Notes: a model not told the origin generated them from the letters alone. A stretch of DNA of 64,000 bases from Nesterenkonia halophila (GCF_009467795.1 NZ_WIAX01000002.1:1-64000); one strand, 5' to 3'; positions 54,183 through 63,097 are shown, counted from the first letter of the stretch. A program made the numbers and translations.

Positions 54183-55220
54183 TCATCCGATGCGGAGCAT
54201 GATCTTGCTGGTCGGCACGGAGGGATCCAGCGCCGCGTCGAATGCTCCCTGCGCCTCGGAGAGGGGGAACTCGTGGCTGATGATCGGTTCGACGTCGAGC
54301 CCCTCGGCGAGGAGCCTGATGGCGTCGTCCATCTCGTCCTCGAAGCGGAATGAGCCGAGCCAGGTGATCTCTCGGCTCACGAGGTCTCCGAGGGCGGCAG
54401 GAGACGGAGTCTTCGGCAGGTTGCCGACCTGCACCAGCCGGCCTCCGCGCGCCGTCGCCGCGAGCGCCGTCTCGAGCGCCGCGGGCGCTCCCGAGGCTTC
54501 GAAGACGACCGGCGCCTCGTGCGACAGGGCTGTCTGCGAGAGGTCGACGGTCTCGTCGGCGCCGAGGCGCGTCGCCTGGGTCAACCCGTGCGTCGAGATG
54601 TCCGTGGCGATGATCCGGTGGCCTGCTCCGCGGTGGGCGAGGGCGGCGATGATCAGCAGCCCGATGGGGCCGCAGCCGTTGACGATGACGTCGGATCCCG
54701 GGCGGGCGTCGTGGAGGGGCGTTCCGGCGCGGTTCACCGCGTGGAGCGCCACGGCGAGCGGTTCGGCCAATGCGCCGCGCCGCGTGCTGACGCCCTCCGG
54801 CAGCGGGAGAGCCTGTGCCGCCGGGATCGCGAGAAGCTCGCGGAAGCCTCCGTCGGTGTGCGGGGAATGGGCCGCCGAGCCGAGATACCGGGAGCGCGGG
54901 TCCAGGTGCCGGCGCGGGGCGGTCTGTCCCTCCGGCGCGGGCTCCGGGATCGAGGCGGGCAGGACCGCGACCGGACGTCCGTCCAGGTCGGCGGGAGCCG
55001 AGGAGCCGCATTCCACGACACGGCCGGCCACCTCGTGGCCCAGGACCAGCGGCTGACGAAGCTGCGCGGTCCCTGAGACTCCTGAACCGACATAGGCGAT
55101 GTCGGAGCCGCAGATGCCGCCCCATTCGACCGCCACCAGCACCTCGTCGGGTGCCGGTGTCGGGCGTGGGTGATCGTCGATGCGCAGATCCTGCGCTCCG
55201 TGGGCGACTGCAGCCTTCAC
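54183..55220 (-). CDS. Zinc-dependent sugar-acid dehydrogenase (L-gulonate/L-idonate 5-dehydrogenase type)
   Basis: A 345-residue medium-chain dehydrogenase. The catalytic zinc motif is WGGICGSDIAYVG (Cys) with LGHEVAGRVVECG (His-Glu), and the nucleotide fold has VNGCGPIGLLIIAALAHRGA. The structural-zinc cysteine cluster is missing, as in idonate dehydrogenases. RspB in other bacteria oxidises L-gulonate to D-fructuronate; beside a mannonate dehydratase and fructuronate reductase this is the best guess, though L-idonate oxidation is possible. GTG 55220 start. First gene of the minus-strand operon with the TRAP transporter; the operators upstream suggest GntR control. Confidence 0.85.
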   Translation of the reverse strand: MKAAVAHGAQDLRIDDHPRPTPAPDEVLVAVEWGGICGSDIAYVGSGVSGTAQLRQPLVLGHEVAGRVVECGSSAPADLDGRPVAVLPASIPEPAPEGQTAPRRHLDPRSRYLGSAAHSPHTDGGFRELLAIPAAQALPLPEGVSTRRGALAEPLAVALHAVNRAGTPLHDARPGSDVIVNGCGPIGLLIIAALAHRGAGHRIIATDISTHGLTQATRLGADETVDLSQTALSHEAPVVFEASGAPAALETALAATARGGRLVQVGNLPKTPSPAALGDLVSREITWLGSFRFEDEMDDAIRLLAEGLDVEPIISHEFPLSEAQGAFDAALDPSVPTSKIMLRIG

Positions 55221-55320
55221 TCGGTGCCTCCGTCGGGTCGTGGTGTCGCGGTCCGGTCCTCAGACGGCTTCGTTCCGGTCCCGTGCGCCGGACACTGCCT
55301 GCTCGACGGCCTGCCGCCAA

Positions 55321-55346
55321 CTTGTATCCAAGAACTTGTATTCAAG
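55321..55346. promoter_or_regulatory. Paired operators upstream of the dehydrogenase-TRAP operon
   Basis: CTTGTATCCAAG (55321-55332) and CTTGTATTCAAG (55335-55346) are near-palindromes whose starts are 14 bp apart. They overlap a minus-strand CATACT (55345-55350); TTGACA on the minus strand (55371-55376) is a good -35 but lies 20 bp upstream of it. The matching pair at 56304-56329 suggests sites of the adjacent GntR regulator. Confidence 0.65.
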
Positions 55347-55425
55347 TATGGTGTGACCTGCATCAAGTGATGTCAAGTCGAGGGGAGAGGGTTGCGATGC
55401 AGACTATGACGGGCGTCGGGCGACG

Positions 55426-55431
55426 TAGACT
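55426..55431 (+). promoter_or_regulatory. -10 box of the gntR gene (leaderless type)
   Basis: TAGACT, 6 bases before the ATG at 55438. Confidence 0.5.
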
Positions 55432-55437
55432 GAGGGA

Positions 55438-56151
55438 ATGGTGAGTCGCAGCATGGGTCAGACTGAGCGTCACAAGGTGTATCGGGGGATCCGTGCTCAG
55501 ATCATCGGGCTGGACCTCCCCCCGGGCGGCGCGATCTCCGAGAACGAGCTGGCTCGGACGCTCGGCGTCTCGCGCACGCCGATCCGGGAGGCCGTCCTCC
55601 TGCTCACCGAGGAGGGTCTCGTGGAGGTCTTCCCGAAGGTCGGCACGTTCGTGTCCCGCGTCGACCCCTCTCGGGTGGCCGAGGCGCAGTTCCTGCGCGA
55701 GGCCGTGGAGCTCGCCTCTCTGCGGACTCTGGAGCCGCCCTATGACGAGAAGGCTCTCCAGATGCTGCGGCAGAACCTCGAGGAGCAGGCGCGCATCTCG
55801 GAGGACGTCCGGGCCTTCTTCGCCCTGGACGAGGAGTTCCACCGCGGGCTGATGGCCCTCGCCGGGCATGACAGCTCCTGGTCCACCGTGGCCGGCGCCA
55901 AGGGGCATCTCGACCGGGCGCGCATGCTCGGCATCCAGGAGGTGCCGCGCGTGGACACTTTCGTCGACGATCACCGGGCCATCTTCCGCGCCGCGGTCGA
56001 CGGGGATCTCGCCGAGGCGGAGCGGCTGCTCGCCTCTCATCTGCGGGTGGTCTTCGACGACGTCGAGGAGATCCGGTCCAGGTCTCCCGAGCTCTTCGTC
56101 GGGGACGCGTCGGCGCGGCCGGTGCGTCGCCCGACGTACGTCTGGGAGTAG
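55438..56151 (+). CDS. GntR-family regulator with FCD domain
   Basis: A 237-residue regulator, likely the local repressor of the sugar-acid genes. N-terminal winged HTH (about 12-75): [60 protein letters not shown] effector domain (about 85-215) with metal-site residues in [37 protein letters not shown] and LASHLRVV (Asp and three His). It lies between the two operons of the island and is flanked by their paired operators. The usual FCD ligands are sugar acids, which fits. Confidence 0.92.
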   Translation: MVSRSMGQTERHKVYRGIRAQIIGLDLPPGGAISENELARTLGVSRTPIREAVLLLTEEGLVEVFPKVGTFVSRVDPSRVAEAQFLREAVELASLRTLEPPYDEKALQMLRQNLEEQARISEDVRAFFALDEEFHRGLMALAGHDSSWSTVAGAKGHLDRARMLGIQEVPRVDTFVDDHRAIFRAAVDGDLAEAERLLASHLRVVFDDVEEIRSRSPELFVGDASARPVRRPTYVWE

Positions 56152-56296
56152 ACGGACGCCTCCGGAGGGCGTCGTCCCGACGGCCCTCGATCTCTGGCCG
56201 CCCGGATCCCGTCGGGCGCCTCGAGCTTCGATCGTCTGTCGAGTCGTCATGCCGTCGGCGTGCCCCGCTCCGGTTCTCGGCGAAGGGCGAATGCTC

Positions 56297-56302
56297 TAGA
56301 CT
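56297..56302 (+). promoter_or_regulatory. -10 box of the mannonate dehydratase operon
   Basis: TAGACT, 76 bases before the manD ATG. Its -35 is unclear. The paired operators start 2 bases after it, so a bound regulator would block the transcription start. Confidence 0.45.
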
Positions 56303-56303
56303 C

Positions 56304-56329
56304 CTGGTATACAAGGTCTGGTATACAAG
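56304..56329. promoter_or_regulatory. Paired operators upstream of manD
   Basis: CTGGTATACAAG at 56304-56315 and the identical 12-mer at 56318-56329, again 14 bp start to start. The core GTATAC is symmetrical. Same design as the sites at 55321-55346, so one regulator probably binds both promoters. Confidence 0.65.
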
Positions 56330-56378
56330 ACTGGACGCACAGTCGGCCGGCACGTCCCGGCCGGTGAGGAGGAGAACC

Positions 56379-57590
56379 ATGAGGATCACCGACGCCCGCG
56401 TCGTCGTCTGTTCCCCCGGGAGGAACTACGTCACGCTGATCATCGAGACCGACGAAGGGCTCGTCGGGATCGGGGACGCCACGCTGAACGGCCGCGAGAT
56501 GGCCGTCGTCGCCTATCTCCGCGAGCACGTCTGCCCGCTGCTGGTCGGCCGGGACGCCCGGCGCATCGAGGACATCTGGCAGTACCTCTACAAGGGCGCC
56601 TACTGGCGGCGGGGCCCGGTCACGATGACGGCGATCGCCGCCGTCGACGTCGCGCTCTGGGATCTCAAGGGCAAGGCCGCGGACATGCCCGTCTACCAGC
56701 TGCTCGGCGGAGCCGCGCGGGACGGCGTCATGGTCTACACGCACGCCAGCGGCGAGGACCTCGCCGCTCTGCACCGTGACGTCCAGGAGAACCTGGACCT
56801 GGGTTACCGGGCCGTCCGGGTGCAGGCCTCCATCCCGGGGCTCGCCTCGACGTACGGCGTGCCGTCCGCCGGGGACGCGGTCTATGAACCGGCCAGCGGA
56901 AACCGGCCTCAGGAGGACCGGTGGGACACGGCGGCCTACTTGGACTTCGCGGCCGAGATGATCTCATCCGTCCGCGAGGAGTTCGGCTACGGCTTCCACC
57001 TGCTGCACGACGTGCACCATCGTCTGAGCCCCATCGAAGCCGCGCATCTCGGCAAGGCGCTGGAGCCGTACCGGATGTTCTGGATCGAGGACCCGACGCC
57101 GGCCGAGGACCAGAGCGCCTTCCGCACCATCCGGCAGCACACGACCACGCCGCTCGCCGTCGGCGAGGTCTTCAACTCGATCTGGGACTGTCAGCACCTC
57201 ATCACCGAGCGGCTGATCGACTACATCCGCACCTCCGTGTCGCATGCCGGCGGGATCACACATCTGCGCCGGATCTTCGCGCTGGCCGACCTCTACGGCG
57301 TCCGCTCCGGCTCCCACGGGGCCGGTGACCTCTCTCCGGCGTCCTTCGCCGCGGCGCTGCACGTGGACATGAGCATCCCGAACTTCGGCGTCCAGGAGTA
57401 CATGGGGCACCGCTCGCCGGCCGAGGAGGTCTTCGACGTCTCCTACTCGGTGGTCGACGGCCACGCGCACCCGGGCGACGCGCCCGGCATCGGCGTGACC
57501 TTCGACGAGGAGGCCGCCGCGCGCCACCCCTACGAACCCCGCTATCTGCCCATCAACCGGCGACTCGACGGGACGGTGCATGACTGGTGA
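56379..57590 (+). CDS. manD: D-mannonate dehydratase, enolase superfamily (ManD/RspA type)
   Basis: Dehydrates D-mannonate to 2-keto-3-deoxy-D-gluconate. The 403-residue protein has the enolase-superfamily capping domain ([40 protein letters not shown]) and the barrel with metal ligands in [20 protein letters not shown] (Asp), [20 protein letters not shown] (Glu) and [15 protein letters not shown] (Glu), and [20 protein letters not shown] and SHGAGDLSP (His). These match the ManD/RspA group. ATG 56379 follows GAGGAGGAG. The kinase GTG overlaps its stop. Confidence 0.93.
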   Translation: MRITDARVVVCSPGRNYVTLIIETDEGLVGIGDATLNGREMAVVAYLREHVCPLLVGRDARRIEDIWQYLYKGAYWRRGPVTMTAIAAVDVALWDLKGKAADMPVYQLLGGAARDGVMVYTHASGEDLAALHRDVQENLDLGYRAVRVQASIPGLASTYGVPSAGDAVYEPASGNRPQEDRWDTAAYLDFAAEMISSVREEFGYGFHLLHDVHHRLSPIEAAHLGKALEPYRMFWIEDPTPAEDQSAFRTIRQHTTTPLAVGEVFNSIWDCQHLITERLIDYIRTSVSHAGGITHLRRIFALADLYGVRSGSHGAGDLSPASFAAALHVDMSIPNFGVQEYMGHRSPAEEVFDVSYSVVDGHAHPGDAPGIGVTFDEEAAARHPYEPRYLPINRRLDGTVHDW

Positions 57591-58567
57591 GCACTGATCG
57601 CACGACGGAACATGACTCAGGAGACTTCGACGTCGTCGTCCTCGGCGAAGTCCTGGTGGAGGTCTCCACCGACGCACCGTTCGACGACGGCGTGGAGGCG
57701 CGCCTCGGCGTCTCCGGCGACGCCTTCAACGTCGCGGCCGCCGCGGCGGCCGCCGGGGCCCGGGTCGGGCTCGTGGCGGTCCTCGGCGAGGACGAGCTCG
57801 GGGACGCGGTGCGGCGTCGCGTCGAGGAGCTGGGCATCGCGCCAGACCTGCTGCGGCGGCGTCCGGGGCAGCAGGGCGTGTACTTCGTGCACGGCGACCC
57901 GGACGGCGAGCGGGAGTTCGCCTACGTGCGAGCACACAGCGTGGGGTCGACCCTGTCGCCCGAGGACCTCGACCTGCCGGTGCTGAAGCGGGCCGGAGCG
58001 GTGGTCGCCAGCGGCATCACCTGCGCCCTCTCTGAATCCGCGGAGGCCGCGGTGCACGCCGCCGCGGAGGTCGCCGAGCGGTTCGTCCTCGACCCGAATC
58101 ATCGCCCCCGGCTGAGCAGCGTCGACGACGCGCGTCGACGCCTCCGGGACCTGGCCCCGTCGGCCTGGTTGGTCACGCCCTCGCACCCGGGGGAGACTGC
58201 GGAGCTGCTCGACGCGACGTCCGCGGCCGAGGGAGCGCGGTCGCTGGTCGACCTCGGCGCCCGGCACGTGGCGGTGACCTGCGGGGCCGACGGCGTCCAT
58301 CTGCTCGAGGGCGGCGTCGAGCAGTGGATCCCCGCGATCCCGGCTCACCGCGTGGTGGACCAGACCGGCGCCGGCGACGCCTTCCTGGGATCCGTCGCCG
58401 CCCGGTCGGTGCTGGGGGATCCGCTGCCCGAGGCGGTGCGCTGGGGCGTGGCCGCGGCGTCGCTCGCCGTCGGAGGACGGGGAGGCACCGGAGTCGTGCC
58501 GACTCCGGACCAGATCCGCGCGCACCTGCAGCACGAGGACCCGCACAGCGAAGGAGGACGGGCATGA
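57587..58567 (+). CDS. kdgK: PfkB-family sugar kinase, probably 2-keto-3-deoxygluconate kinase
   Basis: A 326-residue ribokinase-type kinase. It has [40 protein letters not shown] (the N-terminal PfkB signature region), [20 protein letters not shown] and the C-terminal signature [20 protein letters not shown] with the catalytic Asp. In this operon KDG phosphorylation is the obvious step between manD and the aldolase. A fructokinase function cannot be excluded by sequence. GTG 57587 overlaps the manD stop and its own stop overlaps the next ATG. Confidence 0.87.
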   Translation: MSTDRTTEHDSGDFDVVVLGEVLVEVSTDAPFDDGVEARLGVSGDAFNVAAAAAAAGARVGLVAVLGEDELGDAVRRRVEELGIAPDLLRRRPGQQGVYFVHGDPDGEREFAYVRAHSVGSTLSPEDLDLPVLKRAGAVVASGITCALSESAEAAVHAAAEVAERFVLDPNHRPRLSSVDDARRRLRDLAPSAWLVTPSHPGETAELLDATSAAEGARSLVDLGARHVAVTCGADGVHLLEGGVEQWIPAIPAHRVVDQTGAGDAFLGSVAARSVLGDPLPEAVRWGVAAASLAVGGRGGTGVVPTPDQIRAHLQHEDPHSEGGRA

Positions 58568-60078
58568 CACGCCGGCTCAGCCGCGAGACCGCCGGGCAGG
58601 CCGGTCTGCTCAGCGATGCGGCCCGACCACAGCCTGCCGCAGATTCGGACCGCCCGCTGATCGTCCACCTCGGGTTCGGAGCATTCGCCCGGGCCCACAC
58701 GGCGGTGTACACCGATGAGGCGAATCGAGGCGCCCAGCAGCTCGACGAGCCGAGCTGGGGGATCGTGGGGGTCACCCAGCGGTCCCGCACCGTCGCCGAT
58801 CAGCTCGATCCGCAGGACGGGCTGTTCAGCGTCGTGGAGCAGGACCGGGGCACCACCGACGTGCAGCTGGTCACCTGTGTCGAGGAGGTCCTCTCCGGCC
58901 CGGACCAGGCCGACGAGGTCGTGCAGAAGATCGCGGATCCCCGGACACGGATCGTCAGCCTCACCGTCACCGAGAAGGGATATCGGCTGGACCCCGCGCA
59001 GCAGACGGTGGATCTGGCGGCCCCCGAGGTCCGGGCCGATCTCGACGGCGGCGAGCCCGGCACACCGATCGGTCAGATCGTCGCCGGCCTGCGGCGTCGT
59101 GCCGAGGCCGGTGCCGGCCCGCTCACCATCCTCTCCTGCGACAACCTCCCGGGCAACGGAGCCCTCACGCGCCGGGCCGTGCGCACGTTCATCGGAGCGC
59201 TGCCGGACGGGGAGGCGAGCCGGGAGCTGCTCGACTGGCTCGACCAGCACGTGACCTTCCCGAGCACCATGGTCGACCGGATGGTCCCGCAGCCGACGGC
59301 CGAGACCGCGGAGCTGGCCCGAGGAGCTCTGGGCCTGCAGGACGAGGGAGCCGTGCCGAGCGAGTCCTTCCGGCAATGGGTCCTCGAGGACGCCTTCGCC
59401 GCCGGCCGCCCCCGGTGGGAGGCGGCCGGCGCCACCTTCGGCGAGGACGTCGCCGCCTGGGAGGAGACCAAGCTGCGGATCCTCAACGCGGGACACTCGC
59501 TGCTGGCCTACCTGGGGCGGTACGCGGGGCTGTCGACGATCTGCGAGGCCGCCGAGGACGAGATCTGGGCCGCGGCCTGTCGGGAGCTGTACCGCGCCGA
59601 CGTGCTGCCCGTGCTCGAGACCCCGGGCGACGTCGACGGCGCCGCCTATGCCGACTCGGTGCTGCGGCGCTTCGCCAATCCCGCCCTGGGCCACACCACC
59701 GCGAAGGTGGGATCCGACGGGTCGCAGAAGCTCGGCCCCCGGTTCGGCACCACAGTGCGGCGCAGCATGGAGCGCGGAGCGGTCCCGCAGTGGGCGGCGC
59801 TCGCCGTCGCCGGGTGGGTGCACGACATCCTCGAGGCACCGGGCCCTGAGGCGACGGATCCAGCCGCCGAGCGGCTTCGTCGCCGGGCGAGCGGGGAGCA
59901 TGGCACGGCGCGTGCCGTGGAGTCCGTCCTCGACGAGGCCGGACTCTTCCAGGACGCGGCCGACCGCGGCCGGTTCGTCCAGGCGGCGGCGGAGTGGCTC
60001 GAGCTCATGCAGGACGACGCCGACATGGTGAGGCAGGAGATCCGCGCACGGATCGGGAAGGGGAGGACCGATGTCTGA
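58564..60078 (+). CDS. uxuB: D-fructuronate reductase (mannitol dehydrogenase family)
   Basis: Reduces D-fructuronate to D-mannonate with NADH, or runs the reverse. The 504-residue polyol-specific dehydrogenase has IVHLGFGAFARAHTAVYTDE, the LTVTEKGYRLDP segment, ILSCDNLPGNGALTRRAVRT, DQHVTFPSTMVDRMVPQPT and the catalytic ETKLRILNAGHSLLAYLGRY (Lys then His). UxuB and YeiQ share these patterns. ATG 58564 overlaps the kinase stop; the aldolase begins 8 bases before its end. It links the L-gulonate dehydrogenase product to mannonate dehydratase. Confidence 0.92.
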   Translation: MTRRLSRETAGQAGLLSDAARPQPAADSDRPLIVHLGFGAFARAHTAVYTDEANRGAQQLDEPSWGIVGVTQRSRTVADQLDPQDGLFSVVEQDRGTTDVQLVTCVEEVLSGPDQADEVVQKIADPRTRIVSLTVTEKGYRLDPAQQTVDLAAPEVRADLDGGEPGTPIGQIVAGLRRRAEAGAGPLTILSCDNLPGNGALTRRAVRTFIGALPDGEASRELLDWLDQHVTFPSTMVDRMVPQPTAETAELARGALGLQDEGAVPSESFRQWVLEDAFAAGRPRWEAAGATFGEDVAAWEETKLRILNAGHSLLAYLGRYAGLSTICEAAEDEIWAAACRELYRADVLPVLETPGDVDGAAYADSVLRRFANPALGHTTAKVGSDGSQKLGPRFGTTVRRSMERGAVPQWAALAVAGWVHDILEAPGPEATDPAAERLRRRASGEHGTARAVESVLDEAGLFQDAADRGRFVQAAAEWLELMQDDADMVRQEIRARIGKGRTDV

Positions 60079-60724
60079 CTCGGGACGCGACATCCACGAC
60101 ATCCACGACATCATGGGGCTCGCCCCGGTGATCCCGGTGGTGACCGTCGAGGACCCGGAGACGGCCGTGCCGCTGGCCCGGGCCCTGGTCGACGGCGGGG
60201 TGCCGACGATCGAGGTGACCCTGCGGACGCCCGCAGCCCTGGAGGCGCTGAGGCGGATCGCGGCGGAGGTGCCGGAGATCGCGATCGGAGCCGGCACCGT
60301 CCTGGACCCGCGGCAGGCGGATCGTGCCGTGGACGCCGGGGCCGGCTTCGTCGTCACTCCCGGCCTGACGCCGAGCCTCCTCCGGTGGATCGGCGAGGCC
60401 GAGGTGCCCTGTCTTCCCGGCGTCTCGACGGTGAGTCAGCTCATGGAGGCTCTCGAGCAGGGGATCACCGGGCTGAAGTTCTTCCCCGCGGAAGCGGCCG
60501 GAGGGGCCCCGTATCTCCGCGCCGTCGGCGGGCCCGTGCCCGAGGTGACGTTCTGTCCGACCGGAGGGATCACCCCCTCCAACGCCTCCGGCTACCTCGC
60601 GCTGGGGAACGTCGCCTGTGTGGGCGGCAGCTGGCTCACGCCTCGCGAAGTGCTGGCCGCCGGTGACTTCGCCGAGGTCACGCGACGTGCTCGCGAGACC
60701 CGGCAGCTCGCCCCGACCGCCTGA
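60071..60724 (+). CDS. eda: 2-keto-3-deoxy-6-phosphogluconate aldolase
   Basis: Cleaves KDPG to pyruvate and glyceraldehyde-3-phosphate. The 217-residue class I aldolase has APVIPVVTVEDPETAVPLAR, TIEVTLRTPAALEALRRIAA (catalytic Glu), IGAGTVLDPRQADRAVDAGA, FVVTPGLTPSLLRW and TGLKFFPAEAAGG with the Schiff-base lysine, plus FCPTGGITPSNASGYLALGN. ATG 60071 overlaps the uxuB stop by 8 bases. Last gene of the manD-kdgK-uxuB-eda operon. Confidence 0.94.
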   Translation: MSDSGRDIHDIHDIMGLAPVIPVVTVEDPETAVPLARALVDGGVPTIEVTLRTPAALEALRRIAAEVPEIAIGAGTVLDPRQADRAVDAGAGFVVTPGLTPSLLRWIGEAEVPCLPGVSTVSQLMEALEQGITGLKFFPAEAAGGAPYLRAVGGPVPEVTFCPTGGITPSNASGYLALGNVACVGGSWLTPREVLAAGDFAEVTRRARETRQLAPTA

Positions 60725-60754
60725 GGCACAGCCCGGCGGCCTCCGTCCGGAGGG

Positions 60755-60814
60755 GATGACTCCGTGGGAGGTGTGGGAAAGCGCGCGCATTCCCACACCT
60801 CCCACGGAGCTATC
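60755..60814. repeat. 60-bp palindrome, copy D
   Basis: Begins GATGACTCCGTGGGAGGTGT and ends ACACCTCCCACGGAGCTATC. It is 58/60 identical to copy C, which lies at the other end of the sugar-acid island 9.5 kb away. Starts 30 bases after the eda stop. Confidence 0.88.
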
Positions 60815-60825
60815 GGGGGGGCGGA

Positions 60826-60877
60826 ACGACGACGGCGACGGTCCCGGCAGGTGCGCCGGGGCCGTCGCCGTCGTCGT
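60826..60877. terminator. Second hairpin between eda and the MHS transporter
   Basis: A perfect 16-bp stem pairs 60826-60841 with 60862-60877 (ACGACGACGGCGACGG and its complement). Together with palindrome copy D it separates two convergent genes. Confidence 0.65.
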
Positions 60878-60888
60878 CTCCGTTCACG

Positions 60889-62295
60889 TCACTCCGCGGC
60901 GGAAGTGTACAGCGAGCGGGTCTTCGTCTCCGGGGCCAGCCAGAGGGCGACGAAGGTCAGCGCGCCGAGCAGGGCCAGATAGTAGCCGACGGCGTCCACG
61001 CCCTGGACCTGCACCAGCCAGGAGGCGGCGAAGGGAGTCAGCGCCGCCCCCAGGATGGAGGCGGCGTTGTAGGCCACGCCGGATCCGGTGTAGCGGGTGT
61101 TGGTCGGGAAGAGCTCCGGCAGCACCGCCGACATCGGACCGAAGGTCAGGCCCATCAGCGCCATGCCCACGCAGAGGAAGACCAGCATGAGCCCGACGTT
61201 CATGCCCTCGCCGGTGCCCATCGACGCCGGCGCCAGCCAGAAGCCGAAGGTGAAGCCGAAGACGATGATCGCCGCGGTGACCAGCAGCAGCATCGGCCGG
61301 CGGCCGAACTTGTCGGCCAGCGCGCCGGAGACCGGGATGAAGGCGGCGAAGAACAGGATGGAGATCAGCTGCAGGATCAGGAACGAGTGGTACCCGTACT
61401 GCAGCCCGCCGGTCTCCTCCGAGCCGATGGCGTAGGACAGGATCCAGGTGGTCATCAGGTAGAAGAGCCCGTAGGTGGCCAGCATGATGAAGGTGCCCAG
61501 GATGATCCGGCGCCAGTCCTTGGCGAAGACCTCGCCGATGGGCGCCTTGACGCGCTCGTCGTTCTGCATCGCGCGGGCGAAGACCGGAGTCTCCTCGATG
61601 CGCAGCCGCACGTAGAGTCCGACGCCGATCATGACGATCGACAGCAGGAACGGCAGTCGCCAGCCCCAGACGACGAACGGGTCGTCGAGCGACGGCGAGG
61701 TCGAGTCGTAGGCGAAGAGGCTGGTGAGCACCAGGAAGAGGCCGTTGGCCAGGATGAAGCCGAAGGGTGCGCCCAGCTGCGGCCACATCGCCGCCGAGGC
61801 GCGCTTGCCGGGCTTGGCGGTCTCGCTGGCCAGCAGCGCCGCGCCGGACCACTCGCCGCCCAGGCCCAGCCCCTGGCAGAAGCGCAGGATCGTCAGCATC
61901 GTCGGCGCCCAGAGCCCGATCTGGTGATAGGTGGGCAGCGTGCCGATGAGGAAGGTGGCGAGCCCCATGATCAGCAGCGCGCCGACCAGAGTGGCCTTGC
62001 GGCCGACGACGTCGCCGAAGTGGCCGAAGACCACCGAGCCCAGCGGCCGGGCGAGGAAGGCGACGCCGAAGGTCGCCATGGACAGCAGCAGGTTCATCCC
62101 CGGGTCGTCGCCGTGGAAGAACAGCAGCGGGAAGATCGACACCGCCGCGGTGGCATAGATGTAGAAGTCGTAGAACTCGATCGTGGTGCCGATGAGCGAC
62201 GCCAGGATGATGCGGTGTCGGGGGATCTCGGCGTGGGCGGCCTCGGCGGCGCCCGCCGAGACGCTCGTCGACCCCTGCGACGGACTGCTGGACAT
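60889..62295 (-). CDS. MHS-family MFS transporter (metabolite:H+ symporter)
   Basis: A 468-residue protein with twelve hydrophobic segments. MHS signatures are visible: ASLIGTTIEFYDFYIYATAA in helix 1, FLARPLGSVVFGHFGDVVGR after helix 2, RFCQGLGLGGEWSGAALLA in helix 4, LRIEETPVFARAMQNDERVK after helix 6 and GMALMGLTFGPMSAVLPELF in helix 10. Relatives carry shikimate, proline/betaine, citrate or other organic acids; the substrate here is not determined. It is convergent with the sugar-acid operon and may or may not be part of it. Copy E lies 135 bases upstream of its start. Confidence 0.92.
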   Translation of the reverse strand: MSSSPSQGSTSVSAGAAEAAHAEIPRHRIILASLIGTTIEFYDFYIYATAAVSIFPLLFFHGDDPGMNLLLSMATFGVAFLARPLGSVVFGHFGDVVGRKATLVGALLIMGLATFLIGTLPTYHQIGLWAPTMLTILRFCQGLGLGGEWSGAALLASETAKPGKRASAAMWPQLGAPFGFILANGLFLVLTSLFAYDSTSPSLDDPFVVWGWRLPFLLSIVMIGVGLYVRLRIEETPVFARAMQNDERVKAPIGEVFAKDWRRIILGTFIMLATYGLFYLMTTWILSYAIGSEETGGLQYGYHSFLILQLISILFFAAFIPVSGALADKFGRRPMLLLVTAAIIVFGFTFGFWLAPASMGTGEGMNVGLMLVFLCVGMALMGLTFGPMSAVLPELFPTNTRYTGSGVAYNAASILGAALTPFAASWLVQVQGVDAVGYYLALLGALTFVALWLAPETKTRSLYTSAAE

Positions 62296-62430
62296 GGACA
62301 GGACTCCTCGATCAGGTCAGCGATGACAGGATGACCTCGTCACTGTAGGGCCGGTTCGACCTGGTCGGGGCGGATCAGCAAGCCGGTTCCGCATGCTGAG
62401 ATCGAGCGTCCGCTGGTCCGCCCGCCGGGC

Positions 62431-62490
62431 GACGACTCGGCGGGACGAGTGGGAATACGGCCGCATTCCCACATCTTCCGCGGAGTCATC
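62431..62490. repeat. 60-bp palindrome, copy E
   Basis: Begins GACGACTCGGCGGGACGAGT and ends ACATCTTCCGCGGAGTCATC. Its last two bases are part of the RibD-like gene's stop codon (TCA 62489-62491 on the plus strand). Confidence 0.85.
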
Positions 62491-63097
62491 ACTGGGGGAG
62501 CGGCGTCGGGGCGTACTCCACCATCTGCAGCCGGCCGTCGAAGAGTCGGCTGGAGAGCATCGTCAGCGCGACGTCGCCGAAGCCCTCGAAGATCCGCTCG
62601 CGGCCGGAGGCGCCGGTGATCACCGGAAAGATGACCAGCCGCAGCCGGTCGACGACGCCGGCGGCCATCAGCGAGCGGCAGAGGCTCAGGCTGCCCAGGG
62701 TGCGCAGCGACTGTCCCTCGGCCTTCATCCGTGCCACCGCCGCGGCGGCGTCGTCGCGGACCAGCTCGGTGTGCGGCCAGCTCAGCGGCTCGGCGAGCGA
62801 GGAGGAGCAGACGACCTTGTCGGCGTCGTCGAGGGCGACCAGCGTCTCGGCCTCCTCCTCGGACATGCCGGCGTCGCCGTCGCGGGCCGCCCGGGACATT
62901 CCCGACATCACCTCATAGGTGGTCGTCCCCATCAGCAGGCGGTGGGAGTTCTCCGGCTGGTGGTCCAGCCAGCGCAGGTACTCCGGGCCCTCGCGGCCCC
63001 ACCAGCCGGGCCATCCCTCCGCGGAGGCGTAGCCGTCCAGCGAGGTGATGACGTCCATCAGCAGCTCCGGCTCCCGCCGGCGGGCGCTCCCAGTCAT
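62489..63097 (-). CDS. RibD C-terminal/dihydrofolate reductase-like protein
   Basis: A 202-residue protein of the YwjB/YyaP group: ELLMDVITSLDGYASAEGWP, LLMGTTTYEVMSG, EETLVALDDADKVVCSSSL-like core, IWTLGSLSLCRSL-like loop seen here as TLGSLSLCRSLMAAGVVDRL, LVIFPVITGASGRERIFEGF. These are stand-alone reductase folds, often of unknown substrate, and not the riboflavin pathway RibD. ATG 63097 has CAGGAGGC upstream; TAGGGT (63117-63122, minus strand) is a likely -10 box. It lies between palindromes E and F. Confidence 0.88.
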   Translation of the reverse strand: MTGSARRREPELLMDVITSLDGYASAEGWPGWWGREGPEYLRWLDHQPENSHRLLMGTTTYEVMSGMSRAARDGDAGMSEEEAETLVALDDADKVVCSSSLAEPLSWPHTELVRDDAAAAVARMKAEGQSLRTLGSLSLCRSLMAAGVVDRLRLVIFPVITGASGRERIFEGFGDVALTMLSSRLFDGRLQMVEYAPTPLPQ

